From Hymenobacter aranciens (GTDB taxonomy: Bacteria; Bacteroidota; Bacteroidia; Cytophagales; Hymenobacteraceae), in contig NZ_JAUQSY010000025.1 in the NCBI RefSeq assembly GCF_030580865.1, positions 1-56,801 of the forward strand: 56,801 nt of DNA, given 5' to 3'. The translations under genes were made by a program, and so were the position numbers. Shown one piece after another: positions 37,242-45,908 of the stretch. The first letter of the stretch is position 1. Every line of letters begins with the position of its first letter. The notes beneath the pieces were generated by a model, which was given only the letters and a program-made list of their open reading frames with translations, had not been told where the DNA came from and searched no databases.

Positions 37242-39782
37242 TTAAAAAAGATGGAGCAGGCGCTCCAGGGAATGTAATTCTGGATTGTTTTTGAAATCTC
37301 CACGGGCCGCACGAAGCAGGCTGGCTGCCGAAACATATTTGCCACCGCCGCCGTGCCGCAACAGCCGGATGGCAGCGGCCCATTGTTCGCCACGGCTTTG
37401 GGCATTGGTGAGCTTGGTTACGTCGCCGCCGGCTCGCTTCCAGATGTTGTCCTGGTCCGGCCCTCCCCCATACAGCTTGTTCATCAACACTTCCAGCGCA
37501 TTCCAAGCGTCATCTTTGCCAACTTGGTGCTCAAATAGTTTGTAGTTGAAAAACTTTTCCAACCAACTGAACAGGCCCACACATTCGCGTAGCGCTGGTC
37601 GAAAATCGTCGTTGTACCTGGCTTTATCCAGAATAGCATCGGCGGACAGTTTCCATCCGTGCAGCGCGACAAACTGCCCGAGCTGCACCGCCGCCACCCC
37701 GCTCACGGTGCCAAGATTGCGGATGTAGTCTTTCAAATAATTGTCCGTCAGGTTACTCAAAACGGCATTTACACTTAGCACGGCCGCTAAATCGTTGCGT
37801 TGCTGCGCCAAAAAATTGGTGATGAATTCGATAGTTCGGGCCTGCTTCACCAAAATGGGGTCGGCAGCGCCTTCCCAGCGGCCCGCCAGGATTTCCCCAA
37901 CGAGGGCATCAAGCGTGGCCGTGACAAATTTGGGCTGAAGCGCCGCGGGCAGCTTGTTCCACAAACCCGCCCGCTCGGGCAAATGCAGCACGTTGGCATA
38001 GGTGGAGGCCGCAATCAATTCCAGCGGGAGCTCCTCGTTGGCTTGCCCGGTGGCCACGGCTCCGAGAAAGACCTTGATGGTTTCCGCCGGTTCGCGCAAG
38101 CCAGCAGCAATTAACCGGGTCTGCCGCAACGATTCCGCCCAGATGGTGCGCCAAGGCTGCTGGCGCACATCCATTGGCGCTAATAGGGCCGGGGTGCGCC
38201 CACAAGCCTCGCCCGCCAATTGCAACAATTGGTGGCTCGGCAGTTCAACTGCCAGCGCCACCAACTCTTCGTCCGCAACTTTTGCGGCCAGCCGGCTTAC
38301 GCGGGGCGATGCCGTGGTAGTAACGTGCCGCTCGGCTTTCACTTGTTTGCGCAGTGCCTCCGCGGGCTGGTAGGCCGCGGCAACCGCCGCCGCAAACAAA
38401 TCCCACCAGCTGCGCCCCGCGCTAAAACCGCAAACGGCATCCGCGACAGTGGTCGTTAGCGATGCCGGCACCGTCTTGCTTAGCAGGCCCTCCCATTCGG
38501 GCGTAGCTGGCACGTGGCCTAGCAGGTAGTCCCGGGTTGTGGCGGCCTGCCCGATGCCGAGCCACACCACGCGGGCAACCTGCGGGGAGCCGACCGCCAC
38601 GGTTTGGGTGAATGCTAACAGCGCGGCCTCCCGCCACCAGGATTCCATGTTAGCCGGATTTTCATCGGCCAGGTAACCCAGCAAGTTCTCCTGCATGCCG
38701 GCATCAGGGGAAACGGTCGTGACTACCCTGGCCACCACTTGCCCAACCGCTTGCGCCAACCGTTCTGCCTGGGGAAGAAACGGCCCGATGGGCACGTTCC
38801 GCAAGCCTAGTGCCTGCTGCTCCCCGCCCACTGACAGCGCGCTGGCCAATGCCTGCACTACCTGCCACTTAAAGTCCAGGGCTTTGTCGGGGGCCGGCTG
38901 CAGCTGCCGGATGGTTCGCAGCAGCGCCAGAAGTTTGTCGGCGTCTGTGCCCGGCAAGTTCTCGGTTTGGGCGTAAGCACGCTGGCAAAGTTTCAGGCTC
39001 CTGAACGAGTCCGGGATTACCTCAAGCCTTTCCATAAATCCTCGAAAATCATCGCGCTGACTGCCATCCAGCAAGAGCTGCTCAATCGGTGTAGCAGGGG
39101 CTTTTGTTGGTTCGGCTTCCAGCTTGAGTACCGCCGTGCCCCGCCATTTGGCCGCCAGCTCATCGGGCACGTTCACCAGCAGCGGCAACGCGTCCTCGGC
39201 GGCCGGGGGATTGAACCGGATGCCCCAGCTTAGGCCGGCCCGCAGCGGGGCCGGCAGGCCCCGCCAGAGGGCTTCGAGTAATTTTTGGAAGCGGTTTGGC
39301 TCGCTCATTACAAAAACCGGCGCAGGGCTGGCCTGGTCTACCAGCTGATTAAGAACGGCCAACCAGCCTTCCGGAACGGAAGTGACTGGTTGGGTGGACG
39401 GCCCCGCCGTTTCCGGGAGTACCAGCGGCGCTAGATGCGTGGGCCGCTCGGCCATGGGCGGGGGCTCTGCCAGCAGCAGGCGCAGCACCGACGCCAGGTC
39501 GGTCAGCATCGGCACTCGCTGCAACGGCAGCAGCAGCACGTGGGTGAACACCATGCCCGACCGGGCCACCGCCGTGTCAGCCCATGTGCGGCAGATTAAG
39601 TAGTATTTTTCGTGAGCCGTAGCGGCTAGGTAGGGCTGCAAGGCAAATCCGGCCGGTAACGCCCCCGGCCGGTCAGTGAAAGCCGACAGGAACGGACGCA
39701 GGCTGCCATCGGCCAGGCTACTGGCCAGCTGGCCGTGCGAGGTGCCCCCAACCGCGCCAAAATAGGCTTGATGAATTTGCAA
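37242..39782 (-). CDS. GAP1-like GTPase-associated protein with C-terminal EAD1-like domain
   Basis: 846 aa from a TTG, the only start that keeps the conserved opening MQIHQAYFGAVGG. The first about 200 residues (HGQLASSL, YLICRTWADTAVARSGMVFTHVL) resemble the GAP1 N-terminal domain of NTPase conflict systems. The middle is helical with no catalytic motif. The last about 90 residues (YGGGPDQDNIWKRAGGDVTK, then SAASLLRAARGDFKNNPEL) are the same EAD1-like domain as in the nucleosidase gene. It should link the GTPases to the nucleosidase through EAD-EAD contact, as adaptor or inhibitor. Gaps are 19 bp before it and 6 bp after it. Named by my recall of the family. Confidence 0.75.
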   Translation of the reverse strand: MQIHQAYFGAVGGTSHGQLASSLADGSLRPFLSAFTDRPGALPAGFALQPYLAATAHEKYYLICRTWADTAVARSGMVFTHVLLLPLQRVPMLTDLASVLRLLLAEPPPMAERPTHLAPLVLPETAGPSTQPVTSVPEGWLAVLNQLVDQASPAPVFVMSEPNRFQKLLEALWRGLPAPLRAGLSWGIRFNPPAAEDALPLLVNVPDELAAKWRGTAVLKLEAEPTKAPATPIEQLLLDGSQRDDFRGFMERLEVIPDSFRSLKLCQRAYAQTENLPGTDADKLLALLRTIRQLQPAPDKALDFKWQVVQALASALSVGGEQQALGLRNVPIGPFLPQAERLAQAVGQVVARVVTTVSPDAGMQENLLGYLADENPANMESWWREAALLAFTQTVAVGSPQVARVVWLGIGQAATTRDYLLGHVPATPEWEGLLSKTVPASLTTTVADAVCGFSAGRSWWDLFAAAVAAAYQPAEALRKQVKAERHVTTTASPRVSRLAAKVADEELVALAVELPSHQLLQLAGEACGRTPALLAPMDVRQQPWRTIWAESLRQTRLIAAGLREPAETIKVFLGAVATGQANEELPLELIAASTYANVLHLPERAGLWNKLPAALQPKFVTATLDALVGEILAGRWEGAADPILVKQARTIEFITNFLAQQRNDLAAVLSVNAVLSNLTDNYLKDYIRNLGTVSGVAAVQLGQFVALHGWKLSADAILDKARYNDDFRPALRECVGLFSWLEKFFNYKLFEHQVGKDDAWNALEVLMNKLYGGGPDQDNIWKRAGGDVTKLTNAQSRGEQWAAAIRLLRHGGGGKYVSAASLLRAARGDFKNNPELHSLERLLHLF

Positions 39783-39801
39783 AACGGAAGGGTGGATAGG
39801 G

Positions 39802-40638
39802 TCAGAAGGTGATGAGCTGCGTCAGGTCAGCATCGTGCGCCCCGGAGGGCAGCACCACGTACCCCGCGGTTTCGGGCCCGTTGGTCATAAATTCGTCGTC
39901 GGACTTGTCGGGGTATAACGTTCGGCCCAGCGACGATAACCCGCAGACGCGCCAGTTGCCTGGTGCCCACACCGTTTCCAGAAAAGTCGCCACAAACGGC
40001 AGCCGCTGCCGGAGCTCTGCCAGCGGCTCCACCCCTTCGCTTGCCAGTCCCAGCGTGTCCCAGCATGAGAGCGCTACCGTGAGCCGGGGCGTGCGCACGG
40101 GCGTTAGCGGCGACTGGCCTTTGACAAACAACATCATCTGCAGCAGCTCGATGTAGAAACCCGGCTCCGTTAGCTCGGCTTTGGACTGGGCTTGCGCGGT
40201 GCGCGCCTTCAGGTCTTCCAGGTTAGCGAAGCCGCGCGTCGTGATGTCTTCTAGCTCCGGAATTCCATCGGGCCGAATTAGCAGCAGCCACTCGTCGGCC
40301 TGCGTTATCAGCTCGTGCCACCGGCTCGAAACCAGCCGGTCGCTCACCAGCCCGCGCACCTGCTCGCCCCCATAGTCCGGAAAGGCAAGGGCGATTTGGG
40401 TATGGGCGTTGGCCACCACAAAGTTGATTTCTTTGTTGAGTCCACTTTCGGTGTGCCCGCCCGCGCGGCCTTGCACCAGCCGGTCAATGATGGCTTTTAT
40501 CACCGTTAGGTCGGCCGGAGCCGTCACCATGCGGTAGGCGCTTTCGCCGGCATCCAAGCGGTGGTAGAGTTGGCCCACGAAGTGCGTTTTTCCGGCGTTC
40601 GGGCCGCCAATTATCAACAGGTGATGCGACTGGCTCAT
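39802..40638 (-). CDS. Second GTPase of the conflict operon (double-GTPase type)
   Basis: 278 aa. Walker A is GGPNAGKT at residues 11-18 and the G3/Walker B motif is FPDYGGEQV with Asp88 and Gly91 (D-x-x-G). No clear NKxD motif is present; its place is taken by SCWDTLG, as in divergent TRAFAC GTPases. ATG start, overlapping the upstream GTPase stop by 4 bp (ATGA), so the two are translationally coupled and probably made in fixed ratio. In double-GTPase systems the two enzymes form a switch that senses a signal and controls the effector. Nucleotide hydrolysis is expected from the motifs; the signal is unknown. Confidence 0.8.
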   Translation of the reverse strand: MSQSHHLLIIGGPNAGKTHFVGQLYHRLDAGESAYRMVTAPADLTVIKAIIDRLVQGRAGGHTESGLNKEINFVVANAHTQIALAFPDYGGEQVRGLVSDRLVSSRWHELITQADEWLLLIRPDGIPELEDITTRGFANLEDLKARTAQAQSKAELTEPGFYIELLQMMLFVKGQSPLTPVRTPRLTVALSCWDTLGLASEGVEPLAELRQRLPFVATFLETVWAPGNWRVCGLSSLGRTLYPDKSDDEFMTNGPETAGYVVLPSGAHDADLTQLITF

Positions 40639-41621
40639 GCTAGCACGCTGCGACGCAGCAAAAATAAATCATCGGTATCGGCCAACGGCACCGGCGGCTG
40701 GGGCCGGCCGGGCGTGTGCCGCAGGGTGTCCAGCAGCCAGCCCACGGCTTGCAACACCTGCCCGTGCCACTGCTGTTCCTCGTCGTGGTTCACGCTCACC
40801 GCAAATTCGTGGTAGTGCTGCGGGGCTTTGCTGCGCAGGTGGGCCCGTATCTTCTCGCGCATTGCCGGCCGCGTGTTCTCCACGTCCGATTTTGCCCACA
40901 CCAGCCCCAACGGCCGCGCGCCCAAGTTCACGACCAACCGGTTGGCCACCATCTGAATGTTGGCGCGGGTCTCGCCGGCCTCCGCGCCGGCCAGCTCTTC
41001 GCAGTCCGCAAACAGCAGGAACCCGTCCCCGTGCTGGTGTATCCACGCAGCGCCTTCCGCGTTTTTCGCCAGCTCATTGATGCGCCACTCGTTGAACCAC
41101 TCCCCTGGGGCATCGGCAAATACCACATCGAGCAGCGCGCCCGCCTCGTCTTTCAGGGCCAAGTGCAGCAGGCCCGGCACCCGGCCAGCGTTGCGGCTGG
41201 TGTGCGGCGGAAAACTCACGAGGTTAGAGCCGTCTTTGAATGTTAGAAACCCCGCTAGTAATTCCCATCCCGGCAAGGTGTAAGAACCCGCGAAGCGGTA
41301 GTTGGGGATAGGCTGCCCGCGGCGCAGCAAGGAATAGAGCAGCGCCAGAAACGTCGTCTTGCCCGCGTTTTCCATGCCCGCCAATCCAATCAGCAACACC
41401 CGTGAGCGGGCGATGAGCGGCTCCAGGTCTTTCTGGCCCATGGCGCTGCCGGTCCAGCTCACGCGCTGCCCGTCCAATTCCGTGGCCGAGGGCTCGGCCC
41501 GGCCGGCTTCGGCCGTGTCTTGGTCGCGCGTTAGTTGCGGGCAGGCGCCAAACGGCCGGCAGCCGTCCTGGCACTCGTTGTCTTCCGGGTGGCAGTTGGG
41601 GTTGGCACAGCTAAGCGGCAT
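40635..41621 (-). CDS. First GTPase of the conflict operon with N-terminal Cys cluster
   Basis: 328 aa. The first 30 residues hold Cys at 5, 10, 17, 21 and 27 with a His between them, a probable zinc-binding knuckle. Walker A is GMENAGKTT at residues 82-90, G3 is FADAPGEW with Asp170 and Gly173, and G4 is WAKSD at about 242-246, so guanine specificity is plausible. It overlaps the GASH-like gene by 11 bp upstream and the second GTPase by 4 bp downstream. A Cys-rich domain on the front of one partner suggests redox, nucleic-acid or protein sensing. The two adjacent GTPases are not obvious duplicates. Confidence 0.82.
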   Translation of the reverse strand: MPLSCANPNCHPEDNECQDGCRPFGACPQLTRDQDTAEAGRAEPSATELDGQRVSWTGSAMGQKDLEPLIARSRVLLIGLAGMENAGKTTFLALLYSLLRRGQPIPNYRFAGSYTLPGWELLAGFLTFKDGSNLVSFPPHTSRNAGRVPGLLHLALKDEAGALLDVVFADAPGEWFNEWRINELAKNAEGAAWIHQHGDGFLLFADCEELAGAEAGETRANIQMVANRLVVNLGARPLGLVWAKSDVENTRPAMREKIRAHLRSKAPQHYHEFAVSVNHDEEQQWHGQVLQAVGWLLDTLRHTPGRPQPPVPLADTDDLFLLRRSVLA

Positions 41622-42900
41622 CGGCTTTTTGGATAAGGCGTTCCGTGAGCAGGTCGTGCAGTACCAGCACCGCCAGCTGCTCGGGCGAGGCCTGTACCTC
41701 GGCCCGGAGCCCCGTGGCCGCAGTTAGCTTTTTTAGCGTCTTCTGGCCCTGAATTACCTGCGCCAGGAATGCCGTAAGAGTGGTCCGGGTGCCGCAGTCC
41801 GTCATGGTGGCTAGGTGCGGGGCCAGCAGTTGCTGGTGCGCGTCGTTCTCGAAAGGGTCCAGTAGCTCGGGCAGCGTTTGACTAGCCGGTGCGGCACTTT
41901 GGATGGCGCGGTAGGTATCGGTCAACAGGTAATCGACGCTGACCGGCGTCACCTCGGGCAGCAGTTTGGCCAGGTCGATGGCCATTACCACCGGCAGCAC
42001 AGCCGCGTCAATCTCGCGGTAGCCTTTGCGCAGGGTCGTGGAGTACAGCGTTTCCTTCCACCAAAGCAGCTTGCTTCGCTGCTCAACTGCCAGAAGCGAC
42101 TGAAACGACTCTTTGAATGTCTTGGTCAGCGAAGCACGTACGCTGTTAAAAAACTTGTTGATTTCGGCTTCCAAAGATTCTGTCGAGAGTGATTCGCCAA
42201 GATTCTGAACAGTTTCCTGAATAGCTTCCGCTATACCAGCACTTGCGGTGGAAGCATAATGCGTACCCCATTGGCTATTAGCGTTGGAATTTTGAACATA
42301 GCTGTAATAACCATTTTCGTCCCCTCCAATGGCTTCTTTAAGAGCTGTTTCCAATGAGGCTGTATCGACTTCTGCATTACCTAACTTAAACTCCTTCAAC
42401 TTGAAGGTTTCCAGTGCAGGTACGGTAGGTACCGAAGCCAATGCCCACTCCCTGGCAGCTTCATTCTCCACATCCCCCCCGAACTCTTGCAAAATCCGGT
42501 CAATAATGGACTGCTCGCTTCCAAAATGCACAAATTGAGCATAGCCGCTGGCTGTGTAGTAAATGATGCGGCACAGTTTATCGCTTTCCGTTCCCAACTG
42601 GTATAGTGCGCTTAGCATTATCCCGCGCAAAATACCGCGTGGGGCTTCGGGGTATTTACCTTCCACACTGCCCCAGTGTTTTTTTAGTAGCTCGTAAGTG
42701 GCCACAATGCGCGGGTTGTCTGTCGGAATATCAGCATCGAGCGCCGCCAATGTGTAACAGCGCACCTCGGCCGGCGAGTCTTTCAGCACCGCCACCAAGT
42801 CGGTTACAGCGGCGCTTAGCTGCTTCACTCGGTCGTCGTTGTCTCCTGTATCGAAGAATTTTGCGCGCAGCCAATCGTAGAAAATTTCGTTGCGTTCCAT
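41611..42900 (-). CDS. GASH-like helical protein opening the GTPase conflict operon
   Basis: 429 aa, nearly all helical. Residues about 1-140 form HEAT-like pairs (AVTDLVAVLKDSPAEVRCYT, RGIMLSALYQLG). The second half has the LLWWKETLYSTTLRKGYREI and AIDLAKLLPEVTPVSVDYLL stretch, which resembles the GTPase-associated system helical domain (GASH). It has no catalytic motif, so a scaffold or sensor role towards the two GTPases is likely. It is first in the operon, 182 bp from the divergent hsdR start. The central part (about 200-240) is Ser/Asn-rich and probably loops out. Family name by recall. Confidence 0.65.
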   Translation of the reverse strand: MERNEIFYDWLRAKFFDTGDNDDRVKQLSAAVTDLVAVLKDSPAEVRCYTLAALDADIPTDNPRIVATYELLKKHWGSVEGKYPEAPRGILRGIMLSALYQLGTESDKLCRIIYYTASGYAQFVHFGSEQSIIDRILQEFGGDVENEAAREWALASVPTVPALETFKLKEFKLGNAEVDTASLETALKEAIGGDENGYYSYVQNSNANSQWGTHYASTASAGIAEAIQETVQNLGESLSTESLEAEINKFFNSVRASLTKTFKESFQSLLAVEQRSKLLWWKETLYSTTLRKGYREIDAAVLPVVMAIDLAKLLPEVTPVSVDYLLTDTYRAIQSAAPASQTLPELLDPFENDAHQQLLAPHLATMTDCGTRTTLTAFLAQVIQGQKTLKKLTAATGLRAEVQASPEQLAVLVLHDLLTERLIQKADAA

Positions 42901-43082
42901 GGATAAAGAGCGAATTTTGCTAAAACTGTGATACTACACTACCTAAAATTGCCAAACTACGTTTTCATCTGGCCCCCTTACGCCGAATGTCGAATGGTTT
43001 GCACAAAGAAAGCAGATTTTCTGTCTGAGCGCACGAGAGAGTCTATGTCTTACATTCGCAGCTTCTTTGCTGCCCTCTTTCC

Positions 43083-45896
43083 ATGCTCACGCCCGAACAG
43101 CACGCTCGCCAGCTCATCGATGCCCAACTTGCCGCCGCCGGCTGGGCGGTGCAGGACGCCAAGCAGGTGAACCTGGGCGCCGGCCCCGGCGTGGCGGTGC
43201 GCGAGTACCCCACCGCCTCCGGCCCGGCTGACTACGCGCTATTCGTGGACCGCAAGCTGGTGGGCATCATCGAGGCCAAGAAGGAAGGCACCTCCCTCAC
43301 GGCCGTGGCCGAGCAGACGGCCCGCTACCAGGCCAGTGCCACCAAGCACGCCCAGCGGGTGGCCGAGCAGCTGCCCTTCGGCTACGAGGCCAACGGGCAG
43401 GAAATACGCTTTGCTGATGCGCGCGACCCGGAGCCGCGCTCCCGGCCGGTGTTCGGCTTTCATCGGCCCGAGACATTGCGCGACTGGACCCGGCAGCTGC
43501 ACACGCTGCGGGCCCGGCTGCGGACGCTGCCCGCCGTGAACACGGCCGGGCTGCGCGACTGCCAGATTGAGGCGCTGCGCAACCTCGACGTGAGCTTGAA
43601 GGACGACCGGCCGCGGGCGCTGATTCAGATGGCGACGGGCTCGGGCAAGACGTTTACGGCGGTGTCGTTCATTTACCGGCTCATCAAGTTTGCGGGGGCC
43701 AAGCGCGTGCTGTTTCTGGTGGACCGGGGGAACCTGGGGCGGCAGACTTTGCAGGAGTTTCAGCAGTACACGGCGCCGGATGATGGGCGCAAGTTTACGG
43801 AGCTGTATAATGTGCAGCACCTGACCTCGAACCAGCTCGATACGGTGAGCAAGGTCACGATTACGACCATTCAGCGGCTGTATTCGATGCTGCGAGGCGA
43901 GGCGGAATTTGACGCGGGCAATGAGGAACGGTCGGGCTTTGAGCTGAATGCCGACCTGCCGCAGCGGCCCCGCGAGGTGGCTTACAACCCGGCCGTGCCG
44001 CCGGAGGGCTACGACTTCGTGGTGATTGACGAGTGCCACCGCTCCATTTATAATGTGTGGCAGCAGGTGCTGGAGTACTTCGACGCCCACCTCATCGGCC
44101 TCACGGCCACGCCGGCCAAGCAAACCTTCGGCTTCTTCAACCAGAACCTGGTGATGGAGTACAGCCACGAGCGCGCCGTGGTGGACGGCGTGAACGTGGG
44201 CTCCGACGTGTTCCGCATCGAAACCGAAATCACGCAACGCGGCAGCCGCGTGGAGAAGGGCAGCGCCATCAAGCGCATGGAGCGCCAGACCCGCAAGCGC
44301 CGCTGGGAAACGCTGGACGACGACCTGGTTTACTCGGGCATCCAGCTCGACCGCTCGGTGACGGCGCCCGACCAGATTCGGACGGTGCTGGAGACGTGGA
44401 AGGCCCGCCTGTTTACGGAGTTGTTTCCGGGGCGCGAAATCGTGCCCAAAACCCTGATTTTTGCCAAGAGCGACCACCACGCCGACGAAATCGTGGACCT
44501 GGTGCGCGAGGTGTTCGGCAAGAGCAACGAGTTCTGCAAGAAGATTACTTACGCGGCCGAGGAGAAGAGCGACGAGCTGATTAAGCGCTTCCGCAACGAC
44601 TTCCATCCCCGCGTGGCCGTGACGGTGGACATGATTTCGACCGGCACCGACATCAAGCCGCTGGAATGCCTGCTGTTTCTGCGCGACGTGCGCAGCCGCG
44701 TGTACTTCGACCAGATGAAGGGCCGCGGCACCCGCGTCATCGCCCCCACCGACCTGGAGCAGGTGACCGCCGACGCTGGGGCCAAAACCCGCTTTGTAAT
44801 AGTGGACGCCGTGGGCGTGACCGACTCGGAGAAGAGGGACACTGAAAGCGCCGAGCGCCAGCCCGGCGCCCTGGGCTTCGAGAAGCTGCTGCACGCCGTG
44901 GCCCTCGGCAACCACGAGCCGGCCCAGCTGCGCAGCCTGGCCCAGCGCCTGGCCCGGTTGGACCGCCAGCTGACGCCCGACGACCGCGCCGCCGTGCTGG
45001 CCGCCACCCAGGGCACGGCCACCGTGCAGCAGCTCGCCGCCCGCCTCTACGACGCCGTGGACCCCGTGCGCCAGGAGGCCGAGGCCCTGCGCCTGGCCAC
45101 GGCCGAAGCCCAGGCCGCCGGCCGCCCCTCCCCCGCCGAGCCCGACGAAGCCCACTGGCAGCAGGCCGAGCAGGCCCTGACCGAGCGGGCCGTGCACCTC
45201 TTCGACGACCCGGCCCTGCGCCACCTGCTTACTAAGGTGCACGCCCAGCACGACCTCGTGATTGACCTGGTGAGCAAGGACCGGGTGCTGACGGCCGGCT
45301 TCGTCGGCGAGCCCACCTCGCCCGCGGCGGCGCGGGTGGCCCTGGCCCGGCAGCGCGTGGGCCAGTTCGAAGCCTTCATTGCGGCGCACAAAGACGAAAT
45401 CACGGCCCTGCAGCTGCTGCACAACCTGCCCTACGCCCGCCGGGCCGTCAGCTTCGAGCAGTTGAAGCAGCTGGCCCTGGCCCTGCGCCTCGACAACCCG
45501 CAGCTCACGCCCGAGCACCTGTGGGACGCCTACGAGCAGCTCGAAAAGGCGCGGGTGCGCGGCGCCGGCCCCCGCACCCTGCTCACCAACCTAGTGAGCC
45601 TCGTGCGCTTCGCCCTGCACCAGACCGAGACGCTCACGGCCTACCCCCTCACGGTGGAGGAGCGGTTTGGGGCCTGGCTGGCCAAGCAGGAGCAGGCCGG
45701 CCGCGCCTTCACGGAGGAGCAGCGGCGCTGGCTGGGCATGATGCAGGAGAAGGTGGCCACCTCCCTGAGCGTGGAGGCCGAAGACTTCACCCTGCCGCCC
45801 TTCGTGGACCAGGGCGGCTACGCCCGCGCCCGGCAGGTGTTCGGGGCCGACTTGCAGGCGCTGGTGGATGAATTGAACGAGGCGCTGGCCGCGTAG
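43083..45896 (+). CDS. hsdR: Type I restriction enzyme, motor/nuclease subunit
   Basis: 937 aa. The N-terminal nuclease has a PD-(D/E)XK pattern (SGPADYALFVDRKLVG then IIEAKKE). The superfamily 2 helicase follows: Walker A ATGSGKTF from residue 184, Walker B DECH at 316-319, LTATPA (motif III) and later SDHHADEIVD and DQMKGRGTR (motifs IV-VI). The C-terminal part is a helical spacer that docks on the modification core. It translocates DNA and cuts unmethylated invaders. ATG start, divergent from the GTPase operon across 182 bp, so the two defence systems may share control. hsdS starts 12 bp downstream. The codons are very GC-rich, unlike several genes inside this locus. Confidence 0.95.
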   Translation: MLTPEQHARQLIDAQLAAAGWAVQDAKQVNLGAGPGVAVREYPTASGPADYALFVDRKLVGIIEAKKEGTSLTAVAEQTARYQASATKHAQRVAEQLPFGYEANGQEIRFADARDPEPRSRPVFGFHRPETLRDWTRQLHTLRARLRTLPAVNTAGLRDCQIEALRNLDVSLKDDRPRALIQMATGSGKTFTAVSFIYRLIKFAGAKRVLFLVDRGNLGRQTLQEFQQYTAPDDGRKFTELYNVQHLTSNQLDTVSKVTITTIQRLYSMLRGEAEFDAGNEERSGFELNADLPQRPREVAYNPAVPPEGYDFVVIDECHRSIYNVWQQVLEYFDAHLIGLTATPAKQTFGFFNQNLVMEYSHERAVVDGVNVGSDVFRIETEITQRGSRVEKGSAIKRMERQTRKRRWETLDDDLVYSGIQLDRSVTAPDQIRTVLETWKARLFTELFPGREIVPKTLIFAKSDHHADEIVDLVREVFGKSNEFCKKITYAAEEKSDELIKRFRNDFHPRVAVTVDMISTGTDIKPLECLLFLRDVRSRVYFDQMKGRGTRVIAPTDLEQVTADAGAKTRFVIVDAVGVTDSEKRDTESAERQPGALGFEKLLHAVALGNHEPAQLRSLAQRLARLDRQLTPDDRAAVLAATQGTATVQQLAARLYDAVDPVRQEAEALRLATAEAQAAGRPSPAEPDEAHWQQAEQALTERAVHLFDDPALRHLLTKVHAQHDLVIDLVSKDRVLTAGFVGEPTSPAAARVALARQRVGQFEAFIAAHKDEITALQLLHNLPYARRAVSFEQLKQLALALRLDNPQLTPEHLWDAYEQLEKARVRGAGPRTLLTNLVSLVRFALHQTETLTAYPLTVEERFGAWLAKQEQAGRAFTEEQRRWLGMMQEKVATSLSVEAEDFTLPPFVDQGGYARARQVFGADLQALVDELNEALAA

Positions 45897-45908
45897 GAAA
45901 CCTTAGAA

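Noticed and set aside
43239..45518. 759-codon open frame antisense to hsdR
   Set aside because: It is a shadow of very GC-rich hsdR codons; its product is Gly/His/Leu/Gln-biased with no domain, whereas hsdR has all helicase motifs.
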